Assembly: GCF_965208555.1 (NCBI RefSeq) | Contig: NZ_OZ242342.1 | Coordinates: forward strand, 2,046,001 to 2,110,000 | DNA: 64,000 nt | DNA from: Poriferisodalis sp965208555 | Lineage (GTDB): Bacteria > Actinomycetota > Acidimicrobiia > Acidimicrobiales > Poriferisodalaceae | Direction of reading: 5' to 3' | Part shown: piece by piece, positions 8,381 through 26,896 of the stretch | Layout: each line of letters starts with the position of its first letter | Numbering within the stretch: the stretch's first letter is position 1 | Program-made: the position numbers and the translations under genes | The notes under the pieces: generated by a model | What the model saw: the letters and a program-made list of their open reading frames with translations, nothing else | Databases searched by the model: none | Told to the model about the DNA's origin: nothing

Positions 8381-9295
8381 ATGCCGTTCTTGCCACACGT
8401 CTCGGACATCTTCGACGCGTCGCGCTGGAGCGACGTCGACGGGTTCGACTTCACCGACATCACCTACCACCGCGCCAACGAGCACGGCACCGTGCGCATT
8501 GCGTTCGACCGGCCCGACGTGCGCAACGCCTTCCGCCCGCACACCGTCGACGAGCTGTACCGGGCGCTGGACCACGCCCGGCAGACCCCTGACGTGGGCT
8601 GCATCCTGCTGACCGGCAACGGCCCCGCGCCGGCCGACGGCGGCTGGGCGTTCTGCTCGGGCGGCGACCAGCGCATCCGCGGCAAGGACGGCTACCGCTA
8701 CGCCGACGGCGAGACCGCCGACGACATCGACCCGGCCCGCACCGGGCGCCTGCACATCCTGGAGTGCCAGCGGCTCATCCGCATGATGCCCAAAGTGGTG
8801 ATCTGCGTGGCGAGCGGCTGGGCGGCCGGCGGCGGGCACAGCCTCCATGTCGTGTGCGATCTCACCATCGCCTCCGAAGAGCACGCCCGCTTCCGCCAGA
8901 CCGACACCAACGTGGCCAGCTTCGACGGGGGTTTCGGCTCGGCCTACCTCGCTCGCCAGATCGGCCAGAAGAAGGCCCGCGAGATCTTCTTCCTCGGCCG
9001 CACCTACACCGCCTGGGAACGCTTCGATATGGGCGACGTGAACGCGGTGGTGCCTCACATTCAGCTGGAGTCGGTGGCGCTGGAGTGGGCGGCCGAAATC
9101 GTCTCCCGTTCACCCACGGCACAGCGCATGGCCAAGTTCGCGTTCAACCTGATCGACGACGGCCTGGTGGGCCAGCAGGTGTTCGCCGGCGAGGCCACCC
9201 GGCTGGCCTACGGCACCGATGAGGCCGCGGAGGGCCGTGACGCATTCCTAGAGAAGCGCGACCCGGAGTACGAGCAGTTCCCCTGGCACTTCTGA
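8381..9295 (+). CDS. menB: 1,4-dihydroxy-2-naphthoyl-CoA synthase
   Basis: A 304-residue crotonase-fold enzyme that closes the naphthalene ring in menaquinone biosynthesis. MenB-specific features are AFCSGGDQRIRGKDGY (oxyanion-hole segment), SGWAAGGGHSLHVVCD, ASFDGGFGSAYLARQIG and KAREIFFLGRTY, ending in EYEQFPWHF. The N-terminal 30 residues resemble those of long actinobacterial MenB proteins. The other men genes are not in this window. It diverges from the F420-type oxidoreductase with 176 bp between the starts. Confidence 0.93.
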   Translation: MPFLPHVSDIFDASRWSDVDGFDFTDITYHRANEHGTVRIAFDRPDVRNAFRPHTVDELYRALDHARQTPDVGCILLTGNGPAPADGGWAFCSGGDQRIRGKDGYRYADGETADDIDPARTGRLHILECQRLIRMMPKVVICVASGWAAGGGHSLHVVCDLTIASEEHARFRQTDTNVASFDGGFGSAYLARQIGQKKAREIFFLGRTYTAWERFDMGDVNAVVPHIQLESVALEWAAEIVSRSPTAQRMAKFAFNLIDDGLVGQQVFAGEATRLAYGTDEAAEGRDAFLEKRDPEYEQFPWHF

Positions 9296-9326
9296 CCAAG
9301 GCCGCGAGGCCGGGTCGGGCGCACTG

Positions 9327-9854
9327 CTAGGTGGGACGCAGGCGCTGCATGAGCGTCACGTCAAGCCAGCGCCCGAACTTTCGCCCCACCTCTCGCTCCA
9401 CACCGACAAGCTCGAAGCCGTGTTTGGCGTGCAATGCCACCGACGCAGCGCCGGCGTCGGCGATCCGGGCGAACACTGCATGGAACCCATGGTCGTCGGC
9501 GAGTGCCACCAGGTCCCCGAGCAGCAGGCTGCCCACACCTCGACCGTGATGGTCGCGATGCACGTAGACGGAGTCCTCGACGCTGGTCGAATACGCCGGT
9601 CGGGTGCGGTAGGGCGACAGGCACGCCCAGCCCAGCACTGTCTCGCCGGATCCGTCGTCAGCATCGCCACCGGAACCCTCGTCGGACACCGCCACGATGC
9701 ACGGGTAGGCGCCCGAGTGCTCCCGCATCCAGGCGGCCTGCTCGGTCGCCGAACGGGGCACCATGTCGAACGTGGCGGTGCCCTCGGTGACCTCGCGGTT
9801 GTAGATCTCCGCGATCGCATCGGCATCGGCCATCGTGGCCAGCCGGGTACGCAT
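9327..9854 (-). CDS. GNAT N-acetyltransferase (phosphinothricin acetyltransferase-like)
   Basis: A 175-residue GNAT protein. It begins with MRTRLATMADADAIAEIYN, has the acetyl-CoA loop HHGRGVGSLLLGDL (R/Q-x-x-G-x-G/A type), then FARIADAGAASVALHAKHGF and a GRWLDVTLMQ tail, all as in the Bar/PAT-like subfamily. These acetylate amino groups of small molecules; the substrate is unknown. On the minus strand TAGCTT lies 7 nt before the ATG without a ribosome-binding site, so the mRNA may be leaderless. Confidence 0.82.
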   Translation of the reverse strand: MRTRLATMADADAIAEIYNREVTEGTATFDMVPRSATEQAAWMREHSGAYPCIVAVSDEGSGGDADDGSGETVLGWACLSPYRTRPAYSTSVEDSVYVHRDHHGRGVGSLLLGDLVALADDHGFHAVFARIADAGAASVALHAKHGFELVGVEREVGRKFGRWLDVTLMQRLRPT

Positions 9855-9939
9855 GGCAGCGAAGCTACCGAAGGGTCACAGATACACTCCGGATCCCACA
9901 CTGTTCGGCGCACATCGCTGGCGATGGCGCACGAGCGTC

Positions 9940-10012
9940 GCCCCGTTAGCTCAGTAGGCAGAGCACAGCCATGGTAAGGCTGGTGTCGCCGGTTCGATTC
10001 CGGCACGGGGCT
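9940..10012 (+). tRNA. tRNA-Thr (GGT)
   Basis: The cloverleaf is complete. Acceptor GCCCCGT pairs with ACGGGGC. The D stem is GCTC/GAGC. The anticodon stem CAGCC/GGCTG encloses ATGGTAA, with anticodon GGT at 9973-9975. The T stem is GCCGG/CCGGC with loop TTCGATT. The discriminator is T and the 3' CCA is not encoded. Confidence 0.95.
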
Positions 10013-10035
10013 CGCCGCTACCCTGCGGCCCGCAA

Positions 10036-10109
10036 GGCGGGATAGCTCAGTTGGTCAGAGCGCACGGCTCATAATCGTGAGGTCCTGGGTTCGAGTCCCA
10101 GTCCCGCTA
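10036..10109 (+). tRNA. tRNA-Met (CAT)
   Basis: Acceptor GGCGGGA pairs with TCCCGCT (one G-U). The D stem is GCTC/GAGC. The anticodon loop CTCATAA has anticodon CAT at 10070-10072, and the T loop is TTCGAGT. Discriminator A, no encoded CCA. The sequence matches elongator-type tRNA-Met; a lysidine-modified Ile tRNA is less likely. Confidence 0.92.
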
Positions 10110-10211
10110 CTGGAACGGCTTGCGCGCGTCGCCCCTGGACGCGAGCCAGATGCCTGCCGGTAGCCTGTTGCGGCGGACATTCGCCAAGAAGGCCCGCACT
10201 GAGTGTCACCC

Positions 10212-10231
10212 GTGCATCGCGCGCGATGCAC
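10212..10231. repeat. 20-bp perfect palindrome upstream of tRNA-Trp
   Basis: GTGCATCGCG is followed directly by its reverse complement, ending 8 bp before the first base of tRNA-Trp. It could be a protein-binding site or a processing hairpin in a tRNA-Met/tRNA-Trp precursor. Confidence 0.55.
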
Positions 10232-10239
10232 CGACGCTG

Positions 10240-10313
10240 AGGGCAGTAGCTCAATTTGGTAGAGCACCGGTCTCCAAAACCGGCGGTTGCGGGTTCGAGT
10301 CCCTCCTGCCCTG
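10240..10313 (+). tRNA. tRNA-Trp (CCA)
   Basis: Acceptor AGGGCAG pairs with CTGCCCT. The D stem is GCTC/GAGC. The anticodon stem CCGGT/ACCGG encloses CTCCAAA, with anticodon CCA at 10274-10276. The T loop is TTCGAGT and the discriminator is G. One T-stem pair (C-T) is mismatched. It sits directly upstream of secE, the usual actinobacterial place. Confidence 0.94.
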
Positions 10314-10410
10314 CGCCCCCGCCGGTTTGGACCGTCAGCCCGACGGACTGACCATGCCCAAGCCCCCGAAGACAAGTCCCTAACGAACCCCCGGGCCGGA
10401 GATATTCCCG

Positions 10411-10719
10411 ATGGCCATGAACCGACGGACACGCCGTCACCTGCAGCGCCAAGGCGAGATGACCGCTGACGGCACGCCCGCGGGGAGGCGCGAGCGGCGT
10501 CAAGCCGCTTCGGCGACGCCGACCACCGAGCGCGCTGGACCGGCTCAGTTCGTCGGCGAGATCCGGTCCGAGCTGAAGAAGGTGATCTGGCCGACCCGAG
10601 CCGAGATCGTCAACTACTCGATTGTGGTGTTCATCACCATCGTGATCCTGACGGCGATGATCGCCGGATTCGACTGGATTCTGGGCGAGGGCGTCCTGCG
10701 CCTCTTCGACGTGAACTGA
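10411..10719 (+). CDS. secE: Preprotein translocase subunit SecE
   Basis: A 102-residue protein: a charged N-terminal extension of about 45 residues, the conserved FVGEIRSELKKVIWPTRAEI amphipathic helix, and one membrane span (about 70-92). The single span is the usual non-enterobacterial form. SecE clamps SecY in the Sec translocon. It is followed 21 bp later by nusG, the near-universal pairing. The GGAG at 10397-10400 is about 10 nt from the ATG; a second ATG at 10417 is possible. Confidence 0.93.
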   Translation: MAMNRRTRRHLQRQGEMTADGTPAGRRERRQAASATPTTERAGPAQFVGEIRSELKKVIWPTRAEIVNYSIVVFITIVILTAMIAGFDWILGEGVLRLFDVN

Positions 10720-10740
10720 CGAGCATCTGAACTGACGAAC

Positions 10741-11523
10741 ATGAGTGACCTGACCGACACCCCCGCAGAACCTGAGACCGACCCGATGGCGACCGCCCGG
10801 CGGTTGCTGAGTTCCCAGACGGCGACCACCTTGGTGGGGCCGGGCGCTGAGCCTGTCGAGACCGCCGGCACCGCAGACGCCGTTGATGCGACCGCCGAGG
10901 GGGGTGGATTCGTCGACGTGCTCACCGAGGACGAGCTGCTTGCTGCCGACGAGCCGGATGCGAAGCGGGTTTCGCCCTACGACCGCCCGGGCCGCTGGTT
11001 TGTCGTGCACACGCAGTCGGGTTACGAGAAGAAGGTGAAGCAGAACCTCGAAGCCCGCATCGGCACCTTCGACATGGAAGAGCAGATTCTCGAAGTCGCG
11101 ATCCCGATGGAGGACGTGATCGAGTTCAAGGGCGGCCGAAAAGTCGTCGCCAAGAAGAAGGTCTTTCCCGGCTACCTGCTGATCCGCTGCCGTCCCAGCG
11201 ACGAGGCCCATCACATGATCCGCAGCACACCGGGAGTCACCGGCTACGCCGGTCCGGGCGGCAAGCCGTCACCGCTGCGCCGCCGGGAGGTGGAGGCATT
11301 CCTGGCCGAGCCCGACGACGGGCCCGAGATGCCGCGCCGCACCAAGCCGTCGATGATCTTCGAGATCGACGAGGGCGTGCGTATCAAGGAAGGCCCGTTC
11401 TCTGACTTCCAGGGTCAGGTCATCGAGATCAACGAGGAGCAGCTGAAGGTGAAGGTGCTGGTGAACATCTTCGGCCGCGAGACTCCCGTCGAGCTCGACT
11501 TCGTACAAGTCGCAAAGATCTGA
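10741..11523 (+). CDS. nusG: Transcription termination/antitermination factor NusG
   Basis: A 260-residue protein. Residues 1-80 are an acidic, Ala/Thr-rich extension that NusG of most bacteria lacks. The NGN domain begins at RWFVVHTQSGYEKKVKQNLE, followed by KVFPGYLLIRC. The C-terminal KOW domain contains VRIKEGPFSDFQGQVIEIN. NusG links RNA polymerase to Rho and to the ribosome (S10). It lies between secE and rplK as in most actinobacteria. Confidence 0.94.
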   Translation: MSDLTDTPAEPETDPMATARRLLSSQTATTLVGPGAEPVETAGTADAVDATAEGGGFVDVLTEDELLAADEPDAKRVSPYDRPGRWFVVHTQSGYEKKVKQNLEARIGTFDMEEQILEVAIPMEDVIEFKGGRKVVAKKKVFPGYLLIRCRPSDEAHHMIRSTPGVTGYAGPGGKPSPLRRREVEAFLAEPDDGPEMPRRTKPSMIFEIDEGVRIKEGPFSDFQGQVIEINEEQLKVKVLVNIFGRETPVELDFVQVAKI

Positions 11524-11540
11524 GCCCCAAGGAGCATGTG

Positions 11541-11999
11541 ATGGCAGACAACCCGGCACGACCCGCGGCAGGCCGTGGCAAGCGGGTGAGCGCGGTTGTG
11601 AAGATCCAGATCCCGGCCGGGCAGGCATCGCCGGCGCCGCCGGTGGGCACGGCGCTCGGACCGCACGGCGTCGCGATCATGGACTTCTGCAAGGAGTACA
11701 ACGCCAAGACCGAGAGCCAGCGCGGCACGATCGTGCCGGCGGAGATCACGATCTTCGAGGACCGGTCGTTCACGTTCATCACCAAGACGCCGCCGACCTC
11801 GGTGCTGCTGCGCCAGGCAGCCGGTCTGGAGACGGCGGCCAACAACCCCGGCCGCGAGACCGTGGCGCACATCACTGAGGCCCAGGTGGCCGAGATCGCC
11901 ACGACGAAGATGCCCGATCTCAACGCACGCGATCTCGAGAGCGCCAAACTGCAGGTGATCGGCACCGCGCGGTCGATGGGCATCGAAGTCGCGGGCTGA
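11541..11999 (+). CDS. rplK: 50S ribosomal protein L11
   Basis: A 152-residue protein with the L11 N-terminal signature VKIQIPAGQASPAPPVGTAL, a proline-linked hinge, and a C-terminal rRNA-binding domain ending in ARSMGIEVAG. Together with 23S rRNA it forms the GTPase-associated centre. ATG 11541 is preferred because AAGGAG lies 6 nt upstream; a GTG immediately before it is in frame. Followed by rplA in the usual L11 operon. Confidence 0.95.
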   Translation: MADNPARPAAGRGKRVSAVVKIQIPAGQASPAPPVGTALGPHGVAIMDFCKEYNAKTESQRGTIVPAEITIFEDRSFTFITKTPPTSVLLRQAAGLETAANNPGRETVAHITEAQVAEIATTKMPDLNARDLESAKLQVIGTARSMGIEVAG

Positions 12000-12027
12000 G
12001 TCGAGGCACAGCAGAGGAGCCCCCCAG

Positions 12028-12714
12028 ATGTCAGGGAAGAAGTACGCCGAGGCGACACGGCGGTACGACAGGCAGATGATGCACGAGCCCGCCGCGGCCA
12101 TCGACATGGTGCGGACGTTCGCGCCGGCGAAGTTCGACGAGACCGTCGATCTGTCGGTGCGGCTCGGCGTGGATCCGCGCAAGGCCGACCAGATGGTGCG
12201 CGGCACCGTCGCCTTGCCGTCGGGCACCGGCGGCGACGTGCGCGTTGCGGTGTTCGCCCAGGGTGACGCCGCGGCAGCGGCCTCCGAAGCGGGCGCCGAT
12301 GTCGTCGGCGGTGCCGATCTGGCCGAGCGCGTGGAGGCCGGCTTCACCGACTTCGACGTGGCGATCGCGACCCCGGACATGATGGGTGTCGTCGGCCGGT
12401 TGGGCAAGGTGCTCGGACCGCGTGGCCTCATGCCGAACCCCAAGTCCGGCACGGTGACGCCCGATGTGGGCAAGGCCGTGGGCGAGTTCAAGGGCGGCAA
12501 GATCGAGTACCGCACGGACCGGTACGGCAACGTGCACCTGGCGATCGGCAAGGTGAGCTTCACCGCTGAAGATCTGAACGCCAATCTCGAAGCCGTCATG
12601 GACGAGCTGGCACGGGCGAAGCCGGCCAGCGCCAAGGGTCGCTACGTCCGCAAGATGGTGGTGTCCTCCACCATGGGCCCGGGCATCCGCATCGACCCCA
12701 CCACGTTCAACTAG
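12028..12714 (+). CDS. rplA: 50S ribosomal protein L1
   Basis: A 228-residue protein with L1 features: KFDETVDLSVRLGVDPRKAD, the conserved LGPRGLMPNPKSGTVT loop, and the C-terminal SSTMGPGIRIDP. L1 binds the mobile stalk of 23S rRNA and often represses the L11 operon. It lies 28 bp after rplK and a GAGGAG precedes the ATG. A 308-bp leader region separates it from rplJ. Confidence 0.95.
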   Translation: MSGKKYAEATRRYDRQMMHEPAAAIDMVRTFAPAKFDETVDLSVRLGVDPRKADQMVRGTVALPSGTGGDVRVAVFAQGDAAAAASEAGADVVGGADLAERVEAGFTDFDVAIATPDMMGVVGRLGKVLGPRGLMPNPKSGTVTPDVGKAVGEFKGGKIEYRTDRYGNVHLAIGKVSFTAEDLNANLEAVMDELARAKPASAKGRYVRKMVVSSTMGPGIRIDPTTFN

Positions 12715-12739
12715 CGCCCCCAACCCCACAACCGGATCG

Positions 12740-12767
12740 TTGAATCGCTGGGCGCGACCGGTAGCGT
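12740..12767 (+). promoter_or_regulatory. Promoter of rplJL
   Basis: TTGAAT (12740-12745), a 16-bp spacer and TAGCGT (12762-12767). It stands just downstream of rplA and would start an RNA with a leader of about 250 nt before rplJ. The same -10 hexamer occurs in front of rpoB. Confidence 0.6.
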
Positions 12768-12773
12768 TCGGCC

Positions 12774-13022
12774 CTCGACAACTTGCTCGCCGTAGAACTC
12801 CGGTGGCTTCGGCCTGAAATCGGCCCCGTCTGAACCTCGTTCAGGGGCTCGCCCGCCTCGGGTGAGCCGCACGGGTCGGGCCTGATGAGGCGGACGGTAT
12901 TCCTGTGCGCGTATGCGTCGGGATGCGGTTCTGTCTGGTCTGCGGACCGGTGCCCGTTCTGGGACCGGGAGCGATCTAACCGCCCCAGCACATCGCATTC
13001 AGCAGCACAGGAGGTCTCGACA
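12774..13022 (+). promoter_or_regulatory. Untranslated leader of rplJL with hairpin (possible L10 leader)
   Basis: About 250 nt between the predicted start of transcription and rplJ hold no credible gene. A strong hairpin pairs GGCTCGCCC (12846-12854) with GGGTGAGCC (12860-12868) over a 5-nt loop. The position is where many bacteria carry the L10(L12)4-binding autoregulatory leader. I cannot confirm the kink-turn by eye. AGGAGGT at 13009-13015 serves rplJ. Confidence 0.5.
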
Positions 13023-13625
13023 GTGGCGACAGCAACGACAGCTGACGGGCGCGCGCCACGGGCCGACAAGGTGGCCGTGGTGGACGAGGTCCGCGAGCGG
13101 TTCACCGACGCCGAGGCCGTGCTGTTCACCGAGTACCGCGGCCTGGACGTGGCCGAGATGGCTGACCTGCGAGGCCGCCTCATCGATGCCGACTGCCGCT
13201 ACAAGATCTACAAGAACACCCTGGTTCGCCGCGCGCTGTCCGACGATGCACCGGCCGGCACCCTCGACCTGCTGCTGGGACCCACCGCGCTGGCCTTCTG
13301 CGGCAAGGATCCTTCGGCTGCCGCCAAGGCGCTGCGCACCTTCGCTGCGGAGCACGACGCACTGGTCATCAAGGGCGGCGTGCTGGCGGGCACGCTGCTC
13401 AGCGATGCCCAGGTGCGCGAACTCGCCGACCTGCCGTCGCGCGACGAGCTCATGGCGCAGATGGTCGGCGCGTTCGCTGCGCCGCTCAACGCGCTGGCTT
13501 CGATGATGAACAACCTGATCGGCGAGGTGTCCGGTCTCGTTCAAGCCTTGATCGATCGAAGCCCGACAGCCGATTCGACGACCGATTCAACAGACGACTC
13601 AACAACCACGGAGAACAACCAATGA
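13023..13625 (+). CDS. rplJ: 50S ribosomal protein L10
   Basis: A 200-residue protein starting at a GTG placed 7 nt after AGGAGGT. L10 features are AVLFTEYRGLDVAEMADLRG, YKIYKNTLVRRAL and the C-terminal helix that carries L7/L12 dimers (ALASMMNNLIGEVSGLVQAL). The last 20 residues are a Thr/Ser/Asp-rich tail rarely seen in this protein. Its TGA overlaps the rplL ATG (ATGA), coupling the two stalk proteins. Confidence 0.95.
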   Translation: MATATTADGRAPRADKVAVVDEVRERFTDAEAVLFTEYRGLDVAEMADLRGRLIDADCRYKIYKNTLVRRALSDDAPAGTLDLLLGPTALAFCGKDPSAAAKALRTFAAEHDALVIKGGVLAGTLLSDAQVRELADLPSRDELMAQMVGAFAAPLNALASMMNNLIGEVSGLVQALIDRSPTADSTTDSTDDSTTTENNQ

Positions 13626-14014
13626 GCACATCCACCGACGAGATCCTCGACGCCATCGGCAACATGACCGTGCTCGAGCTGGTCGAGCTGAAGAAGGCGT
13701 TCGAAGAGCGCTTCGACGTCACTGCCGCAGCCGCCGCCCCGATGATGGTGGCCGCCGCTGCCGCGGGTGGCGACGGTGACGGCGAGGCCGCCGAGGAGGC
13801 CGCCGATGAGGTCACCGTCACGCTGACTGCCATCGGCGACAAGAAGGTGCAGGTCATCAAGGAGGTGCGCTCGCTCACCAGCCTGGGTCTCAAGGAGGCC
13901 AAGGACTTGGTGGAGGCCGCCCCGAAGCCTGTGCTGGAAGGCGTGCCGAAGGCCGACGCCGACAAGGCCAAAGAAGCCCTCGAGGCTGTCGGCGCCACCG
14001 TCGAACTGTCCTGA
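13622..14014 (+). CDS. rplL: 50S ribosomal protein L7/L12
   Basis: A 130-residue stalk protein. It has an N-terminal dimerisation helix (MTVLELVELKKAFEERF), an Ala-rich hinge (about 40-62) and a C-terminal factor-binding domain with KVQVIKEVRSLTSLGLKEAK. Multiple copies on L10 recruit translation factors. It overlaps rplJ by 4 bp. Confidence 0.96.
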   Translation: MSTSTDEILDAIGNMTVLELVELKKAFEERFDVTAAAAAPMMVAAAAAGGDGDGEAAEEAADEVTVTLTAIGDKKVQVIKEVRSLTSLGLKEAKDLVEAAPKPVLEGVPKADADKAKEALEAVGATVELS

Positions 14015-14046
14015 CCGGCTCCGCTGCAGCGGAGGCCCGTCGCTGG

Positions 14047-14075
14047 TTGTGGCACACGGCATCGCTGGATAGCGT
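14047..14075 (+). promoter_or_regulatory. Promoter of rpoBC
   Basis: TTGTGG (14047-14052), 17 bp, TAGCGT (14070-14075), just after rplL. It would give rpoBC its own transcript with a leader of about 180 nt, in addition to read-through from rplJL. Confidence 0.6.
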
Positions 14076-14089
14076 TGCCAAGGCCGTGG

Positions 14090-14158
14090 CACAGGTGGCC
14101 TCCCTATTCGCGCACCCACCAGTCCCCAGCATCGAAGCCCACAGGTGGGCTCCCTGTT
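14090..14158 (+). repeat. Duplicated 19-nt element in the rpoB leader
   Basis: CACAGGTGGCCTCCCTATT at 14090-14108 recurs at 14140-14158 with 17 of 19 bases identical, 50 bp apart. The second copy forms a small hairpin, GCCCAC/GTGGGC (14137-14150). A CCCACC between the copies could pair with either AGGTGG, allowing alternative structures. Confidence 0.5.
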
Positions 14159-14261
14159 TGCTGCGGACGCCTGCGACTGCGCGCGCTTCCGTCCCCTCGT
14201 CGCCTGCCGCGTGCAGTCGCCGGTGACCCATCCCGAACAACTGAACCACTAGGAGAGTCCG

Positions 14262-17906
<3,645 letters not shown>

Positions 17907-17990
17907 TCAGCGCACAGACCCGAGCCCCTGCGAGGGCAATTCAGCACAGACCGCAAGAACTCCCACGACACACAGAGCCGGACAGCACAC

Positions 17991-21929
<3,939 letters not shown>

Positions 21930-21949
21930 GCGATCGCCGCCGCGAACGG

Positions 21950-21978
21950 TTGTCGTGCTGAGGCGCGCTGCCTAGCCT
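21950..21978 (+). promoter_or_regulatory. Promoter of rpsLG-fusA
   Basis: TTGTCG (21950-21955), 17 bp, TAGCCT (21973-21978), in the 172-bp gap after rpoC. It would start the str operon transcript about 115 nt upstream of rpsL. Confidence 0.6.
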
Positions 21979-22101
21979 TCAAAGCCGGTTTCGGCGCGCT
22001 GCCAGGTGGGGCATTGCGCGGATTTGCCCGACTCCTGTCCATCATCCTGTCCCCGCTGACAGTCCCGAACTCACCCCGTTTCCCTACTCGCCGAGGTTCT
22101 G

Positions 22102-22473
22102 GTGCCCACGATCCAGCAGCTGGTCCGCAAGGGCCGAAAGTCCAAGCCGACGAAGGTGCGTACGCCTGCGTTGAAGGGCTCGCCCCAGCGGCGCGGGGTC
22201 TGCACCCGCGTGTACACGCACACGCCGAAGAAGCCCAACTCCGCTCTGCGCAAGGTGGCTCGTGTGCGCCTCACCAGCGGTGTCGAGGTGACCGCTTACA
22301 TCCCGGGCGAGGGCCACAACCTGCAAGAGCACAGCATCGTGCTGGTGCGCGGCGGCCGGGTCAAGGATCTGCCCGGCGTCCGCTACAAGATCATTCGCGG
22401 CGCGCTGGACGCTTCGGGTGTGAATGCCCGGCAGCAGGCACGCTCGCGCTACGGCGCCAAGCGGGAGTCCTGA
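22102..22473 (+). CDS. rpsL: 30S ribosomal protein S12
   Basis: A 123-residue protein starting at GTG (MPTIQQLVRKGRK), with GAGG 5 nt upstream. The decoding-centre loops TPKKPNSALRK and GGRVKDLPGVRY carry the wild-type lysines equivalent to Lys43 and Lys88, so no streptomycin-resistance substitution is seen. S12 monitors codon-anticodon pairing. First gene of the str operon. Confidence 0.96.
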   Translation: MPTIQQLVRKGRKSKPTKVRTPALKGSPQRRGVCTRVYTHTPKKPNSALRKVARVRLTSGVEVTAYIPGEGHNLQEHSIVLVRGGRVKDLPGVRYKIIRGALDASGVNARQQARSRYGAKRES

Positions 22474-22474
22474 C

Positions 22475-22945
22475 ATGCCCCGCCGAGGCGCAGCGCCCCG
22501 TCGCGACATCGCCCCCGATCCGGTCTACGACTCCACGCTCGTGACCCAGTTCATCAACAAGGTGCTGCGGCGCGGCAAGCGGTCGCTGGCCGAGCACATC
22601 GTGTACCAGGCGATGGATCTAGTCGGTGAGCGAACGGGCGGCGAGCCGCTCGAGATTCTGAAGCGAGCGGTCGACAACACCCGGCCGCAAGTCGAGGTGA
22701 AGAGCCGCCGCGTCGGCGGTGCCACCTACCAAGTGCCTGTGGAGGTGCGTCCCCGCCGCGCGACCGCGCTGGCGATCCGCTGGATCGTTGGCTTCGCCCG
22801 CGAACGGCGCGAGCGCACCATGTCAGAACGACTCGCGAACGAGCTGATGGATGCCTCCAACGGCACCGGCTCGGCTGCCAAGCGGCGTGAGGACACGCAT
22901 CGCATGGCAGAGGCCAACAAGGCCTTCGCTCACTACCGCTGGTAA
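22475..22945 (+). CDS. rpsG: 30S ribosomal protein S7
   Basis: A 156-residue protein, the family's usual length. The start is the ATG of MPRRGAAPRRDIAPD, 1 bp after the rpsL stop. It has QVEVKSRRVGGATYQVPVEV and the C-terminal AHYRW. S7 nucleates the 30S head. Longer in-frame starts would overlap rpsL and add unrelated residues. Confidence 0.96.
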   Translation: MPRRGAAPRRDIAPDPVYDSTLVTQFINKVLRRGKRSLAEHIVYQAMDLVGERTGGEPLEILKRAVDNTRPQVEVKSRRVGGATYQVPVEVRPRRATALAIRWIVGFARERRERTMSERLANELMDASNGTGSAAKRREDTHRMAEANKAFAHYRW

Positions 22946-22997
22946 CGGATCGCTGGCGATCTGATCGGGATATCTGGTCAATTGGGGCAACGCTGAA

Positions 22998-25082
<2,085 letters not shown>

Positions 25083-25140
25083 CGCAGCCGGCTGCCGGCG
25101 GGCCGCGGTTGGCCCTGCAGCCGGTCACTGGCCCATCCCA

Positions 25141-25169
25141 TTGGAACTGGGCCGCGGCATCCCTAGCCT
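25141..25169 (+). promoter_or_regulatory. Promoter of tuf
   Basis: TTGGAA (25141-25146), 17 bp, TAGCCT (25164-25169), in the 184-bp gap between fusA and tuf. It gives tuf, and probably rpsJ 46 bp after it, a separate strong transcript. Confidence 0.6.
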
Positions 25170-25266
25170 CACACCGTTCAGAACCTTGAAGAAACAAAGA
25201 CAACAGGCATCCCTGCACCTCACTCACCCCTGATAGGCGAGCAGAACCCCGAAAGGCGGGTACGAC

Positions 25267-26451
<1,185 letters not shown>

Positions 26452-26497
26452 CGGTCAGGCCCACAGCAGTTACGCCCCAGCGCAGTTAGGCAGCGAC

Positions 26498-26812
26498 ATG
26501 GCAGCACCTCGCATCCGGATGCGTCTCAAGGCCTACGACCACGAGATCGTGGACCAGTCGGCGCAGAAGATCACCGAGACCGTGCTGCGCACCAACGCCA
26601 AGGTGCGAGGACCGGTGCCGCTGCCCACCGAGAAGCATCGCTACACGGTCGTGCGGTCCCCCCACAAGGACAAGGACTCGCGCGAGCACTTCGAGATGCG
26701 CATCCACAAGCGCCTCATCGACGTGATCGATCCCACCGACAAGACGGTCGATTCGCTGCAGCGGCTCGACCTGCCCGCCGGCGTCGAGATCGAGCTCAAA
26801 GTCCAGCCGTAG
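26498..26812 (+). CDS. rpsJ: 30S ribosomal protein S10
   Basis: A 104-residue protein with IRMRLKAYDHEIVDQSAQKI, VPLPTEKHRYTVVRSPHKDK and the HKRLIDVIDP segment. S10 also binds NusG/NusE sites in antitermination. It normally leads rplC-rplD-rplW, but here it is the last plus-strand gene before a 5.3-kb block of unrelated genes; rplC resumes at 32302. Confidence 0.96.
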   Translation: MAAPRIRMRLKAYDHEIVDQSAQKITETVLRTNAKVRGPVPLPTEKHRYTVVRSPHKDKDSREHFEMRIHKRLIDVIDPTDKTVDSLQRLDLPAGVEIELKVQP

Positions 26813-26831
26813 ATCTCCGCCCGCACGTGGG

Positions 26832-26896
26832 CGCTGTGCTGGTCTATCCGCCCGCGAGCGGCCGCTGTGCTGGTCTATCCGCCCGCAAGCGGGCGG
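26832..26896. repeat. Tandem duplication with inverted repeats at the end of the MoaD-like gene
   Basis: A 24-bp perfect direct repeat (26832-26855 and 26863-26886, period 31). The second copy runs into CCGCCCGC/GCGGGCGG (26879-26896), a strong hairpin. The second copy contains the stop codon and last codons of the minus-strand MoaD-like gene. The first copy is a near duplicate of that gene end. The hairpins sit between convergent rpsJ and the MoaD-like gene and may terminate both. Confidence 0.6.

Noticed and set aside
12885..13022. An N-terminal extension of L10 starting at 12885
   Set aside because: The GTG at 13023 has a consensus AGGAGGT 7 nt upstream and matches the family start; the upstream frame is leader.
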